DNA of 62,882 nucleotides. It comes from a virus. Within the stretch, counting starts at the first letter, position 1. Each line of letters opens with the position of its first letter. Shown in pieces: positions 15,540-24,880 of the stretch. A program made the translations under genes and the position numbers. Location: positions 1-62,882 of IMG/VR virus record IMGVR_UViG_3300036715_004481. The stretch is one strand, 5' to 3'. The notes below the pieces were generated by a model that was given only the letters and a program-made list of their open reading frames with translations, had not been told where the DNA came from and did no database searches.

Positions 15540-17492
15540 ATGAAAAAAATCTTTATTGCATTATGTTTTTTAATGTCAACTATGACATTGTTATCTCAAA
15601 ACGATAGTATTAAAAAAGATACTACTAAAAATATCAATTTAAATGATATTGTAGTTTCTGGTTATCGTCCAAACATCAACACACCAATTTCACAAAAAAC
15701 ACTAACCAGCAATGATATTAGTGAACAGTATTTCGGACAAGAAATGGTGTTTATCTTAGGTGACACACCATCTGTTAACACATCATCTGATGGTGGTCAT
15801 TTTAATGGCTATTCTTATTTTAGCATTCGTGGTATTGACCAAACTCGTGTTAATGTGACTCTTAATGGCTCACCATTAAATGAACCTGAAGATCAAGATA
15901 TATGTTTCAGCAATTATCCAGGTTTCGCAATGAACATAAATTCAGTTCAAATACAGCGTGGTGTTGGATCATCATCAAATGGTGTAGCATCATATGGTGG
16001 TAGCATTAATTTTGAAAGTAAAAACGGATTAGACAAAAGCATAAATGTAAACATGTCTGCAGGAAGTTTTAGTACTCAAACAACTAATGTAAGTTATAGC
16101 TCTGGACTAATCAAAAACAAATTTTCATTGTTTGCTAATATTTCTGAATATTCAAGTGAAGGATATAGATATCACTCTGGAGGTAGTGGTTATTCAGCAT
16201 TTATCTCTGGTAGATATTATACCGACAATAATGTTTTTAAATTAACTACATTTACTGGTAAATCATTAAATCAAATGGCACATTTAGCATCACCAGAAGA
16301 TTCAATTAAGATAGATAGTCGTAACAATCCAATAAAATCAGATAATGACAATTTCACACAAAGTTTTGTTCAACTACAAAATGTGCATAGCACTTCTAAG
16401 GATTTTGTTCTTACAAATACACTTTACTATAATAGATTAGATGGTAGATATGATATTTTTGGAGATTATATTCAATTAGGTTCTAATTTTATTGGCTTCA
16501 TGTCAAATTATCTTATTATTATAAATAAGTTAAAAATAAACACAGGATTTAATATAAACACATATGATCGTATACACTCTGGCGGAAAAAATGATAGTAT
16601 ATACTACACCAACACTGGAAATAAGAATGAATTTAGTGCATATACAAAATTCAACTATGATATTAAAAAATTTAAGTTATTCGCTGATTTACAATTAAGA
16701 AATTCTGATTTTAACTATCAAGGAAATAAACAAATGAGTAGAAAAAATTGGTTATTTCTTAACACGATGGGTGGAGTAACATATACTATATCAAAAAAAG
16801 AAAGTGCATACTTATCAATAGGTAACACACATCGTGAGCCAACAAGAACTAATATGTTTGGTGGATCAGATAACTTAGATAGCTTATATAATATAATTCC
16901 TGAATCTGTTGTAGACTACGAATTAGGATACAATCTAGAAAACGATAATTTTAAAATTCAAGCAAACCTATTTTATATGGATTTTAAAAATGAAATAACA
17001 CTAGCTGGTGGACCAACATTAAATGATCTTCCTTTAACAACAACAGTTGATCGTAGTTTTAGAACAGGACTAGAATCAGACTTGACATATAAAATAAGCG
17101 ACAATTTTTCAGTAGATAACACAACTGCACTGTTATATAGTAAGTTCTTTATGAATAATAATGAAGTTAGTCGTACACCTCTTTCTAGTCCATTGCTGAT
17201 GATGTCTCAAAATGTTGTATATACTAATGGTTCATTAATGGTTAATCTTTGTGGTCAAGTTTCTACTAATTACTATATTGACTTAACTAATAAAAATATT
17301 GTGCCAAGTTATTTTCTATTAAATTTAACTGTTAGATATCAATGCACTGAAAAAATATCATTAACTATTAGTGGAAACAATCTAACAAATAAAAGATATT
17401 TTAGTGGTGGTTATGTTGATGGTAATAATAATAATTGCTACTTCATTGGAGCACCAATTAATTTTTACACAACATTAAACATAAAATTCTAA
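15540..17492 (+). CDS. TonB-dependent outer-membrane receptor
   Basis: The 650-aa protein would be an outer-membrane beta-barrel that imports a bound ligand using TonB energy. It has a signal peptide (basic MKKIF, hydrophobic core, cut near residue 19), a TonB-box-like LNDIVVSG at about 33-40, and a plug domain with FSIRGIDQ, VTLNGSPLNEP and VQIQRGVGSS-SYGGSINFES. The long barrel ends in a terminal aromatic strand (LNIKF). It lacks the carboxypeptidase-like N-terminal extension of SusC proteins. It is intact, has its own terminator-isolated promoter, and overlaps the start of a pnuC-like remnant, which suggests nicotinamide riboside or a related ligand. Cobalamin is an alternative because the phage has a class II ribonucleotide reductase. 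Such a gene is very unusual in a phage. Confidence 0.9.
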   Translation: MKKIFIALCFLMSTMTLLSQNDSIKKDTTKNINLNDIVVSGYRPNINTPISQKTLTSNDISEQYFGQEMVFILGDTPSVNTSSDGGHFNGYSYFSIRGIDQTRVNVTLNGSPLNEPEDQDICFSNYPGFAMNINSVQIQRGVGSSSNGVASYGGSINFESKNGLDKSINVNMSAGSFSTQTTNVSYSSGLIKNKFSLFANISEYSSEGYRYHSGGSGYSAFISGRYYTDNNVFKLTTFTGKSLNQMAHLASPEDSIKIDSRNNPIKSDNDNFTQSFVQLQNVHSTSKDFVLTNTLYYNRLDGRYDIFGDYIQLGSNFIGFMSNYLIIINKLKINTGFNINTYDRIHSGGKNDSIYYTNTGNKNEFSAYTKFNYDIKKFKLFADLQLRNSDFNYQGNKQMSRKNWLFLNTMGGVTYTISKKESAYLSIGNTHREPTRTNMFGGSDNLDSLYNIIPESVVDYELGYNLENDNFKIQANLFYMDFKNEITLAGGPTLNDLPLTTTVDRSFRTGLESDLTYKISDNFSVDNTTALLYSKFFMNNNEVSRTPLSSPLLMMSQNVVYTNGSLMVNLCGQVSTNYYIDLTNKNIVPSYFLLNLTVRYQCTEKISLTISGNNLTNKRYFSGGYVDGNNNNCYFIGAPINFYTTLNIKF

Positions 17493-18368
17493 TGTAAACA
17501 ATTGAAATTCTTACAGTTATATTTGTCGGAATTAGTATATTCTTAACAATCAAACAAGATATTATTTGCTTGGTGTTCGGACTCATTAGCTATGTTCACA
17601 CAATAAAGAAGATATACCTGTCGAAGTTAGATACAATTGGCTATTAGAAGAATTTAAAGCTGTTTATAAAATTAAAATAACACATAAAGATACATCACAT
17701 ATAAAAAATACATCTGTATCAAGTGTAGATGTTTCAAGAGTATGCCAGTATATTTAAAAAAAAAACTTTTTCCTGATGTAAATATCATATTTACAAGTGA
17801 AAAGTATGGTGATTATGTGCAAAATTTATGAACATTGAACATATGCAATATGATAAAAAAAGAATAAATACATCAATATCATCAACTTTACTAAGAGAAA
17901 GAGCATTAACATATTGGGAATTTATACCAGAATCAGTTAAACCTTATCATAGTTCGGAAAAATCATATCATTTTATATGATTTTTCCGAACTATGATAAG
18001 CAAAATAATAACTTGGCAAGCAAAAGAAATTGAAAAAAAATCTTGGTGATAAGATATTATTCTCAGATACAGATTTATTAACAACTATTTGCTATAGTGA
18101 ATTTCTATTTAATAGTCATCCAGAAAATATAACAAAAGAAATAAAAAATTTAAATAAATTTGATTTATATCTATATCTTTGGAACGACGTACCATTTGTT
18201 GACGATGAAACTATAATGGACAAAACCAAACGTTCAGAATTTCATAATCTATTATTTGAAAAATTTAAATATAAAAATATCTTTGTAATTAAAGTCTCAG
18301 ATTTTAAAGAAAGATTCAACAAATATGTAGAGATTGTTGACAAATTTATTGGGGAAATTAAAAATTAG
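17492..18368 (+). pseudogene. pnuC-nadR remnant (NAD salvage genes)
   Basis: ATG at 17492 is followed at once by TAA, then by an open frame TIEILTVIFVGISIFLTIK that looks like the first helix of PnuC. After a deletion, another frame shows the adenylyltransferase part of NadR (VRYNWLLEEFK, FTSEKYGDYV, then INTSISSTLLRERALTYWEF and IPESVKP), broken by more shifts. The sequence ends with the kinase part (LGDKILFSDTDLLTT and LYLYLWNDVPFVDD). The HxGH nucleotide-binding site and the kinase P-loop are gone. The start overlaps the receptor stop, so the order was receptor-pnuC-nadR. No working enzyme is expected. Confidence 0.75.
17943..18000. repeat. Perfect 26-bp inverted repeat within the nadR remnant
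   Basis: Arms at 17943-17968 and 17975-18000 are exact reverse complements around a 6-nt spacer. The left arm continues the NadR reading frame (KPYHSSEKSY), so the right arm seems to be an inverted copy that replaced the kinase P-loop region. Confidence 0.9.
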
Positions 18369-19042
18369 AACTTAGAACGATTTAAATTTCCTTCATAAAT
18401 TATACCATCTATCACTCTAGTTGTTGCCCACAATGGTCTCAAATTAGATAACGCACAAACTTCTTTAACATCATCAGTATCAGAAAAATTTATAACTGGT
18501 CGCATATGATCGATGTGCCACTCACCATAATTATTCCAACTCATACCAGGCGTAAATAATTTCTCTATATGACACTTTAAGTCTAAAGCTGAATATCCTA
18601 ACATTTCAATTGTGTGAGATTGCTTAGTAGTTCCTAAACGATTTAAAGTAGAATGTAAAACTGAACGCCAAGCTATAATGTAGGGATTTCTTCTTCTGTA
18701 GTCATAAAACTTATCCTTACATTCAGTTCTATACACTTTTCCATATTCACTTGCTTTTTCTTTATTTTCAATATAATAATCTCTTTTTTGCTCTAATATT
18801 TTTTCTCTATTTTCTATATAATATTCTTTTTTTCTTTCTAAAACAGACTCTCTATTTTCAGAATATCTTTGTTTATCATATTCTTTTCTTTTTTCTTTAA
18901 AGTCTGATGCTTCTTTATATTTCTTTTGAATTTCTTTAATACATTCTTTACACTCACTTCTATGTCCATCAGATGTTCCAATTTTTTTATGAAATTCTGA
19001 TAAATCTTTAACATTTCCACATATTCTACATTTTTTATACAT
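18365..19042 (-). CDS. HNH homing endonuclease
   Basis: The 225-aa protein has an N-terminal zinc-finger-like part (CRICGNVKDLSEF and CKECIKEIQKKY), a charged helical repeat region (YYIENREKILEQK repeated three times, about residues 60-115), and a C-terminal HNH nuclease (WHIDHMRPVINF, then LSNLRPLWA). This is a typical free-standing phage homing endonuclease. It lies tail to tail with the nadR remnant and upstream of the tail tube gene's 3' end. Confidence 0.85.
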   Translation of the reverse strand: MYKKCRICGNVKDLSEFHKKIGTSDGHRSECKECIKEIQKKYKEASDFKEKRKEYDKQRYSENRESVLERKKEYYIENREKILEQKRDYYIENKEKASEYGKVYRTECKDKFYDYRRRNPYIIAWRSVLHSTLNRLGTTKQSHTIEMLGYSALDLKCHIEKLFTPGMSWNNYGEWHIDHMRPVINFSDTDDVKEVCALSNLRPLWATTRVIDGIIYEGNLNRSKF

Positions 19043-19143
19043 ATAAATTTAATTATTTTCTTTCCAATAGTCAAAAAATTTTAAAAAATTAGTAGGTTTT
19101 ATAAACCTACTAATTTTAAAGTTATTATTATCAACCAGTTAGC

Positions 19144-19707
19144 TTAGTAATAGAAGTCTTCCCAATAGTCTGCAACAAATTTGGCATTTAAACTCATAAT
19201 TTCAGTACCAGCTGACCAATCAACATCTTCCATACCATCAAATCCTACCATCATCGCATTATGATAAGTAACTCTACGGATAACTTTTCCTTCTTTATCA
19301 TGTAAGTGAATAATAATATCACCAACAAGATTTTTCTTGTAGTGAAGAGTTCCAGTTTCGTTATTCCAAGCTAAATCGTACCAGTCTTTCAAAATTTTAA
19401 AACAGAAGATTTGATAATCATCGTTTTGGTTAAGATTAAAAGATATAGTCAAATCGTCAACGTGAGTTTTATCTGGCATCATAACGAACACTCTTGTAGA
19501 GTATTTAAATCTTTGCTCTTTACTTGTAAGTGCAGGATAAGCTGGAAACTTAGCTGTTGTTGTGTTTTCCAATAGTAAATGAGTTGCGTTTGGATGAATT
19601 GACTGAAGTACAGTTGGTAAAATAATACTGACTTCATACAAATTTTTATGTATCGGTTCATTTTTTTGTTGTGCAGTATCAACTGCGGTAAAATGTGCTA
19701 ATGGCAT
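19144..19707 (-). CDS. Tail tube protein (T4 gp19-like)
   Basis: The 187-aa protein has the size and pattern of contractile-tail tube subunits: an N-terminal strand region with NLYEVSIILP, a central VDDLTISFNLNQNDDYQIF segment, then FKILKDWYDLAWN and a C-terminal GMEDVDWSAGTEIMSLNAKF. It forms the inner tube around which the sheath contracts. A TTGATATATA element lies 24 bp upstream. Homing endonuclease genes stand on both sides. Confidence 0.85.
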   Translation of the reverse strand: MPLAHFTAVDTAQQKNEPIHKNLYEVSIILPTVLQSIHPNATHLLLENTTTAKFPAYPALTSKEQRFKYSTRVFVMMPDKTHVDDLTISFNLNQNDDYQIFCFKILKDWYDLAWNNETGTLHYKKNLVGDIIIHLHDKEGKVIRRVTYHNAMMVGFDGMEDVDWSAGTEIMSLNAKFVADYWEDFYY

Positions 19708-19731
19708 AATTATTTATTATTATTTTTTAGT

Positions 19732-19741
19732 TATATATCAA
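19732..19741 (-). promoter_or_regulatory. Putative late promoter element (TTGATATATA)
   Basis: The element lies 24 bp before the tail tube ATG. It differs at one base from the element before the sheath gene. Confidence 0.4.
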
Positions 19742-19901
19742 TATATATATAAAACAAGCACCTACCTTACACAAAAAATTAAAAATAATTTTATTGTTCT
19801 AATTATAAACACTTTAACTTAAAATTTTCAAAAAATAACAAAAACCAGAAAAAAATATTTATATATACTATTAGAATAGAAAAAATAATTGTAACCTCAA
19901 C

Positions 19902-21440
19902 GTGAACATAGAAGAATTATTAAAAGAGAATGATAAATCTGGAAAGATGTTTAAAGAAAAATATTTAAAAAAATATTACGAACCAATTTATACTGAAATA
20001 ATTAAATATTCTATAGATTATAATTTAGAATCTTTAAAATTTGTAGAAAAAATGTATTACTTCTATCACAACATAAAAAATATTTTAGTATGTAAATGTG
20101 GAAATAAACTTAATATGATAAATTTCAATAAAGGATATAGCGCACACTGTAGTCAAAAATGCTCACACGAAGATGAACAAACATTAGAAAAAAGTAAAAT
20201 AAAATGTATCGAAAAATATGGTGTAGATAATCCTAAAAAAAATAAAGATGTTCAAGAAAAGGCTTACGCAACAAACTTAGTTAAATTTGGCTTTAAGCAT
20301 TCCTCACAAAACAAAGAAGTTCAGGAAAAAATGAAAAAAACAAATCTTGAAAGATTAGGTGTAGAATTCCCAGCACAAGATAAAAATGTTAGATCAAAAT
20401 ATTATAAAGCTATAATAGATAAAAATTTATTAAAATATGATAATTTAATAAATATAGATTATGAAAATAAAAATATGCTGTTTAAATGTGACTTCGGAGA
20501 AGAACACAATTTCAAAATATCAATAGATTTATTTCAAAATAGAAAAAGAACTAATATAAAATTATGCACAATTTGTAACACAAAATTTATGTCTCAATCT
20601 GAATCAGATTTTTTAAAAATATTTAATGATGGTATAATATTACACAGTAGAAGTATAATAACACCTTTAGAATTGGACGCATATATTCCAGAATTAAAAT
20701 TAGCATTTGAATTTAATGGTTTATATTGGCACAGTGAGGTAAATAAAGAAAACAATTATCATGTGAATAAAACTGAAGAATGCGAAAAGAAAGGTATACA
20801 ATTAATTCATATTTATGAAGATGATTGGTTATATAAACAAGATATAGTAAAATCTATAATATTAAACAAATTAGGCAAATCTGAAAGAATTTTTGCTCGT
20901 AAGACAGAATTGAAAGAGATTGATGATAACAAAATAGTTAGAGAGTTTTTAGAAAAAAATCACATTCAGGGATTTGTTGGTTCTAAAGTTAAAATTGGAT
21001 TATTTTATAATGATGAATTAGTAAGTCTGATGACTTTTGGTAATCGCAGAGTTGCTATGGGCAAAAAGTCCACAAAAGAAGGAGAATATGAATTATTAAG
21101 GTTTTGTAATAAACTTAACACCAATATTGTTGGTGGTGCGAGTAAATTATTTAAATACTTTATTAAAAATTATAAACCAACAAAAATTACAACTTACGCT
21201 GATAGAAGTATTAGTCAAGGTAAGCTATACGAAACATTAGGATTTGAATTTATTGGTAAAACTGATCCAAACTACTATTATATTATTAATGGAGTTAAAT
21301 ATCACAGATTCAATTTTAGAAAAGATTTACTAGTAAAGCAAGGATATGATAAAAATAAAACTGAACACGAAATAATGTTAGAAAGAAAGATATATAGACT
21401 TTATGATTCTGGAAATTTAAGATATATTTATAAATTATAA
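19902..21440 (+). CDS. Homing endonuclease (EDxHD/Vsr-like), intact
   Basis: The 512-aa protein has an N-terminal zinc-binding part (CKCGNKLNM, CSQKCSHED), KYGVDNP-type repeats (about 105-165), and the nuclease core ELDAYIPELKLAFEFNGLYW with IHIYEDDW. The C-terminal domain contains IQGFVGS, MTFGNRR and TYADRS segments. Over the nuclease and C-terminal domains it is closely similar to the broken copy at 12665-14363. Such enzymes cut a related phage genome and spread by repair. It sits next to the tail tube gene. Confidence 0.85.
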   Translation: MNIEELLKENDKSGKMFKEKYLKKYYEPIYTEIIKYSIDYNLESLKFVEKMYYFYHNIKNILVCKCGNKLNMINFNKGYSAHCSQKCSHEDEQTLEKSKIKCIEKYGVDNPKKNKDVQEKAYATNLVKFGFKHSSQNKEVQEKMKKTNLERLGVEFPAQDKNVRSKYYKAIIDKNLLKYDNLINIDYENKNMLFKCDFGEEHNFKISIDLFQNRKRTNIKLCTICNTKFMSQSESDFLKIFNDGIILHSRSIITPLELDAYIPELKLAFEFNGLYWHSEVNKENNYHVNKTEECEKKGIQLIHIYEDDWLYKQDIVKSIILNKLGKSERIFARKTELKEIDDNKIVREFLEKNHIQGFVGSKVKIGLFYNDELVSLMTFGNRRVAMGKKSTKEGEYELLRFCNKLNTNIVGGASKLFKYFIKNYKPTKITTYADRSISQGKLYETLGFEFIGKTDPNYYYIINGVKYHRFNFRKDLLVKQGYDKNKTEHEIMLERKIYRLYDSGNLRYIYKL

Positions 21441-21761
21441 ATTAAACTTATCCGCTTCATATTGCATCATAACATCTTCTATAGTTTTTCCTACATATTT
21501 TATATAATTAGAATGAATAATAATCATACCATCTTTATCAAAATATTGTTCAATATTAAAATCTATATTATGATATTTTATTTGAACATTCTTGTTAACT
21601 TTATTAACAACAACAATTTGTCCAATATTATTCTCTAAAAAATAAATATATTTATTTGGTGATACACCAGAAGCAAAAGCTTCGCTAACGTTTAGTAAAA
21701 CATAATCATTTACTTCAATTTCATTTGTATTAAAAAATTCATATATTTTCAAATGTTTCAT
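21435..21761 (-). CDS. MKHLK...DKFNL family protein with DYVLL domain
   Basis: This 108-aa member starts MKHLKIYEFF and ends ADKFNL. It has VNDYVLLN near residue 17 and NNIGQIVVV, the same short beta-barrel-like pattern as its two neighbours and the gene at 2025. It is the last of three genes read leftward. Function unknown. Confidence 0.75.
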   Translation of the reverse strand: MKHLKIYEFFNTNEIEVNDYVLLNVSEAFASGVSPNKYIYFLENNIGQIVVVNKVNKNVQIKYHNIDFNIEQYFDKDGMIIIHSNYIKYVGKTIEDVMMQYEADKFNL

Positions 21762-21762
21762 A

Positions 21763-22083
21763 TTACAAATTATAATTTTCCATTGATATCATAGCTTCAA
21801 CTTCTTCTTTTGTTTTTGCATGATATTTTATTTGAGTCAAAACAACCGTATAATATTTATTTTTATAGAGCCAAGTTTTCACATCTTTCGGAGCATTTTC
21901 ATATGATATTTTAGCAGTCAGATCATCTGCATAAATTTCTTCTATTTGACCAATAGTATCATTTAAAAAAATAGTTAACGGAGAAACTCTATTATATCTA
22001 TAATTATAATACAGCAAAACATGATCACCAACAGCAATATCACGCAAATAAACAACAAATTCAAATTTTTTCAAATGCGTCAT
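21763..22083 (-). CDS. MTHLK...ENYNL family protein with GDHVLL domain
   Basis: This 106-aa member starts MTHLKKFEFV and ends MENYNL. It has VGDHVLLYY, NDTIGQIEEI and a C-terminal AKTKEEVEAM helix. The pattern matches its neighbours on both sides, so the three look like tandem duplicates that have diverged. Function unknown. Confidence 0.75.
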   Translation of the reverse strand: MTHLKKFEFVVYLRDIAVGDHVLLYYNYRYNRVSPLTIFLNDTIGQIEEIYADDLTAKISYENAPKDVKTWLYKNKYYTVVLTQIKYHAKTKEEVEAMISMENYNL

Positions 22084-22084
22084 A

Positions 22085-22417
22085 TTAAATATTATATTTT
22101 GTAGATACGATTTTTAGTTCTAGTTCATCTATTGTTTTAGCATAATATTTTATATCACTAATATGTCTATCAATAGAATCATACATATCAAAAACATATC
22201 TAACATCTGATGGTATATTTTTATATTGAATAGTAACAATACTATTACGTATATTTGTTATTTTTCCGATATTATTATTCACAAACAAAAAAAATTTGTA
22301 CTTATTAGTTTTCGATAAGACATCAATATATAAAAAATCAATATCCAATAATACATAGTCACCGATTCTAATATCACCGATATTGTACATATGTTCAAAC
22401 TTTTTCAAATGTTTCAT
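22085..22417 (-). CDS. MKHLK...TKYNI family protein with GDYVLLD domain
   Basis: This 110-aa member starts MKHLKKFEHM and ends STKYNI. It has IGDYVLLDID, NNIGKITNI, a NIPSDVRY segment also found in the gene at 2025, and the helix AKTIDELELK. A TATATAGAAC box stands just before its ATG, as in other members of the family. It is the first of three genes read leftward. Confidence 0.75.
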   Translation of the reverse strand: MKHLKKFEHMYNIGDIRIGDYVLLDIDFLYIDVLSKTNKYKFFLFVNNNIGKITNIRNSIVTIQYKNIPSDVRYVFDMYDSIDRHISDIKYYAKTIDELELKIVSTKYNI

Positions 22418-22651
22418 AGTTCTATATATAAAAAAAAAAGAGTAGAATTAGAAGAATTACTACCGTTGATAATGAAAGCTAAAGGTGAGATTGAATTTAA
22501 TTGTATTGTAAATGGAAGATTTTTAAAATCCATAAACAATCTTAATCAAATAGATTTGTATGCAATAATGATAGAAGACTCTGTAAGAATTTTAGATATA
22601 CTAAAAAGAAGATATGCGGATGTTGTAAATAGTGTTAAATATAATTTATAA
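22409..22651 (+). CDS. Small family-like protein ending VKYNL
   Basis: An 80-aa reading frame begins at ATG 22409 (an earlier ATG at 22391 lies deeper in the divergent gene). It has a helix with ELEELLPLIMKAKGEIEF and ends NSVKYNL, the family end signature, but lacks the MKYIK start. It is followed by a strong terminator. It may be a real gene or the 3' part of one whose 5' end was replaced. Confidence 0.5.
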   Translation: MFHSSIYKKKRVELEELLPLIMKAKGEIEFNCIVNGRFLKSINNLNQIDLYAIMIEDSVRILDILKRRYADVVNSVKYNL

Positions 22652-22684
22652 AAAGAGTTGAAATTAAATTTCAACTCTTTTTTA
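22651..22684 (+). terminator. Rho-independent terminator
   Basis: AAAAGAGTTGAAA (from 22651) pairs with TTTCAACTCTTTT, followed by more T residues on the plus strand. It ends transcription of the small gene at 22409-22651. Confidence 0.75.
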
Positions 22685-22699
22685 TTGATAACTTTGTTA

Positions 22700-23108
22700 T
22701 CATAAATTATATTTTTTTGCAGCTCTAACACAGTCATCAACAACAATTTTTTGTGTATAAGAATCACCAAATCTATCGCCAGTAAATTCCTCATAATCTG
22801 GAACATTATTAAAAAATTTATCAATACTTTTTAATAATTTTTAAAAATATTCACTTTCAATATTAATTTCGACATCAGAATCATTATTAATTATTGTCAA
22901 TATATTATTATATAAATATATCTCAACACCTTCACTTATATAAGTGTTATATTTCCTACCTATTAATATCTCTTTAATAGAAGTTAAATCCTCTTGTACA
23001 AGTTATAAAACATAATCATCATTATCAATTTCAAATAATCCTGTATGACTCATAGGACTAACACCAAAATTCACATTTTTCACTTTCAAAATATTTCAAA
23101 TGTTTCAT
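22700..23108 (-). pseudogene. Decayed MKHLK...KKYNL family gene
   Basis: From ATG at 23108 the frame reads MKHLKYFESEKCEFW and then hits TAG after a frameshift. The following frame shows FEIDNDDYVL, two TAA codons, and finally DDCVRAAKKYNL with TGA. Both end signatures remain, so this is a full-length paralogue inactivated by one shift and two stops. It fills the gap between the terminator at 22651 and the endonuclease gene. Confidence 0.7.
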
Positions 23109-23119
23109 AGAACTATATA

Positions 23120-24880
23120 TTAATTATTTTTCCAAATAAATTTCAATTGTCCAGAATCATAAATTCTATAGATTTTTCGTTCTAGCATTATCTCTTTCTC
23201 AGTTTTTTCTGGATCAAAACCATCTTTTATAAGAGCATCCTTTCTAAAATTAAATCTATTTTTTCTAAGTCCATCAACAACATAATAGTAATTAGATTGA
23301 GATTTGTGAACAAAATCAAATCCTAATTTATAATACAAATCACCTTGACTCCAACTTCTATCTGCATATGTTATAATTTCTTTTGGACTATAATTATCAG
23401 TAAAATATTTAAACAACTTAGATGCACCACCAATAACATTCGTATTTAATTTATTACAAAATCTTAATAACTCATAACTTTCTGGTGAACTTTTTATTCC
23501 CATATTCTTTCTCTGCTTACCAAAAGTCATCATACTAACAAACTCTTCATTATAATATAATCCAAATTTAAATTGTGAGCCAATAAATCCTTGAATGTGA
23601 TTTTCTTCTAAGAATTCTCTAACTATTTTATTATCTGTTATTTCTTTTAATTCTGTTTTTCTAGCATATATTTTATTCGGTGTCAGGTTTAGAACATTTA
23701 AAATCCTAGAACGAACAATTTCATTTTTATATATCCAATCATCTTCATATATGTGAATAAGCTTTATACCATTAGACTCACACAATTCTGTTTTTTTTAA
23801 ATGATAATTTGAGTCTTTATGTAATTCATTGTGCCAATAAATTCCATTAAATTCAAATCCAATTTTTAATTCTGGTAAAAAAACATCCAATTCATAAGGA
23901 GATATAATCTTTTTGGAATTTTCAAGAATATCATTGAAATATTCACCTTTAACAAAGGATAAAAAATCATGCTCAGACATAGAAGTTTGATTAAAATGTT
24001 CTGGAAAACACTCATTACACATATATCTGGCAAATTGCTTTCTAGATTTATATAATTCAAAGCTAATTTTGAAAGTGTGTTCCTTACCTGCATCACATTT
24101 TATAGTATATTCTCTATTATCAGAATCTATATTAATTATATTTTCATCATTAGATATTTTATTATATATCCAGGTATTTTTTCTCTTCTCTTGAACATCA
24201 TTTACAATATCTACATTTTTATATGGGTTCAAAACACCATAGTTTTTAAATAATGTTTCTTTAGATTTTTGTAAAATTTCTGGAATTTGATATGGATATT
24301 CTACACCATATCTATCCATCATAGTTTTTAAATAATTTTCTTTATAATTACTCTTTTTAAAAGATTTTATTCTTTTTATTTTTAATTCTTCAGATTTATT
24401 TGGATTATCAACTCCATAATTTTTAAATAGTGTATCTTTTGATTTCTTTTGAACTTCATCATTCTGCAATGGACTATTACTACCATATCTTTCTTGATTA
24501 GTTTTTATCATTTTTTCTTTAATATCACTATTCATTCCTGGAGCTTTAGTGCCAAACTTCTGATAAGATTTATCTTCTTTTATTTTTTTTATATTTGGAT
24601 CACTACTCACACAGGCATTAGAACAATAATTATTATAACCTAATGTTGAATTTTTAAAATTTACTAAATTTTTACAATTTGGATTTGAACAATATACATT
24701 ATTTTTCAAATCATTAACATAATGATAAACTTTTTCTTTAAACGGCAAATCAATCAATTTATCATTACAAAATTCTATAACATCATTAAAAATTTCAGGA
24801 TAATTTTTTTTAACATATTTTTCTACATACATTCTACCAGATGCACCATTCTCTATTTTTATTGTTTCTATATTATTCAT
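23120..24880 (-). CDS. Homing endonuclease (EDxHD/Vsr-like), third family member
   Basis: The 586-aa protein has an N-terminal cysteine-rich part (CSNPNCKNLVNF, CSNACVSSD), several KYGV/RYGV repeats (about 110-225), the core ELDVFLPELKIGFEFNGIYW with IHIYEDDW, and the same C-terminal domain (IQGFIGS, MTFGKQR, TYADRS) as the other two copies. It is the longest copy because it has more repeats. It lies directly downstream of the tail sheath gene on the same strand. Confidence 0.85.
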   Translation of the reverse strand: MNNIETIKIENGASGRMYVEKYVKKNYPEIFNDVIEFCNDKLIDLPFKEKVYHYVNDLKNNVYCSNPNCKNLVNFKNSTLGYNNYCSNACVSSDPNIKKIKEDKSYQKFGTKAPGMNSDIKEKMIKTNQERYGSNSPLQNDEVQKKSKDTLFKNYGVDNPNKSEELKIKRIKSFKKSNYKENYLKTMMDRYGVEYPYQIPEILQKSKETLFKNYGVLNPYKNVDIVNDVQEKRKNTWIYNKISNDENIINIDSDNREYTIKCDAGKEHTFKISFELYKSRKQFARYMCNECFPEHFNQTSMSEHDFLSFVKGEYFNDILENSKKIISPYELDVFLPELKIGFEFNGIYWHNELHKDSNYHLKKTELCESNGIKLIHIYEDDWIYKNEIVRSRILNVLNLTPNKIYARKTELKEITDNKIVREFLEENHIQGFIGSQFKFGLYYNEEFVSMMTFGKQRKNMGIKSSPESYELLRFCNKLNTNVIGGASKLFKYFTDNYSPKEIITYADRSWSQGDLYYKLGFDFVHKSQSNYYYVVDGLRKNRFNFRKDALIKDGFDPEKTEKEIMLERKIYRIYDSGQLKFIWKNN

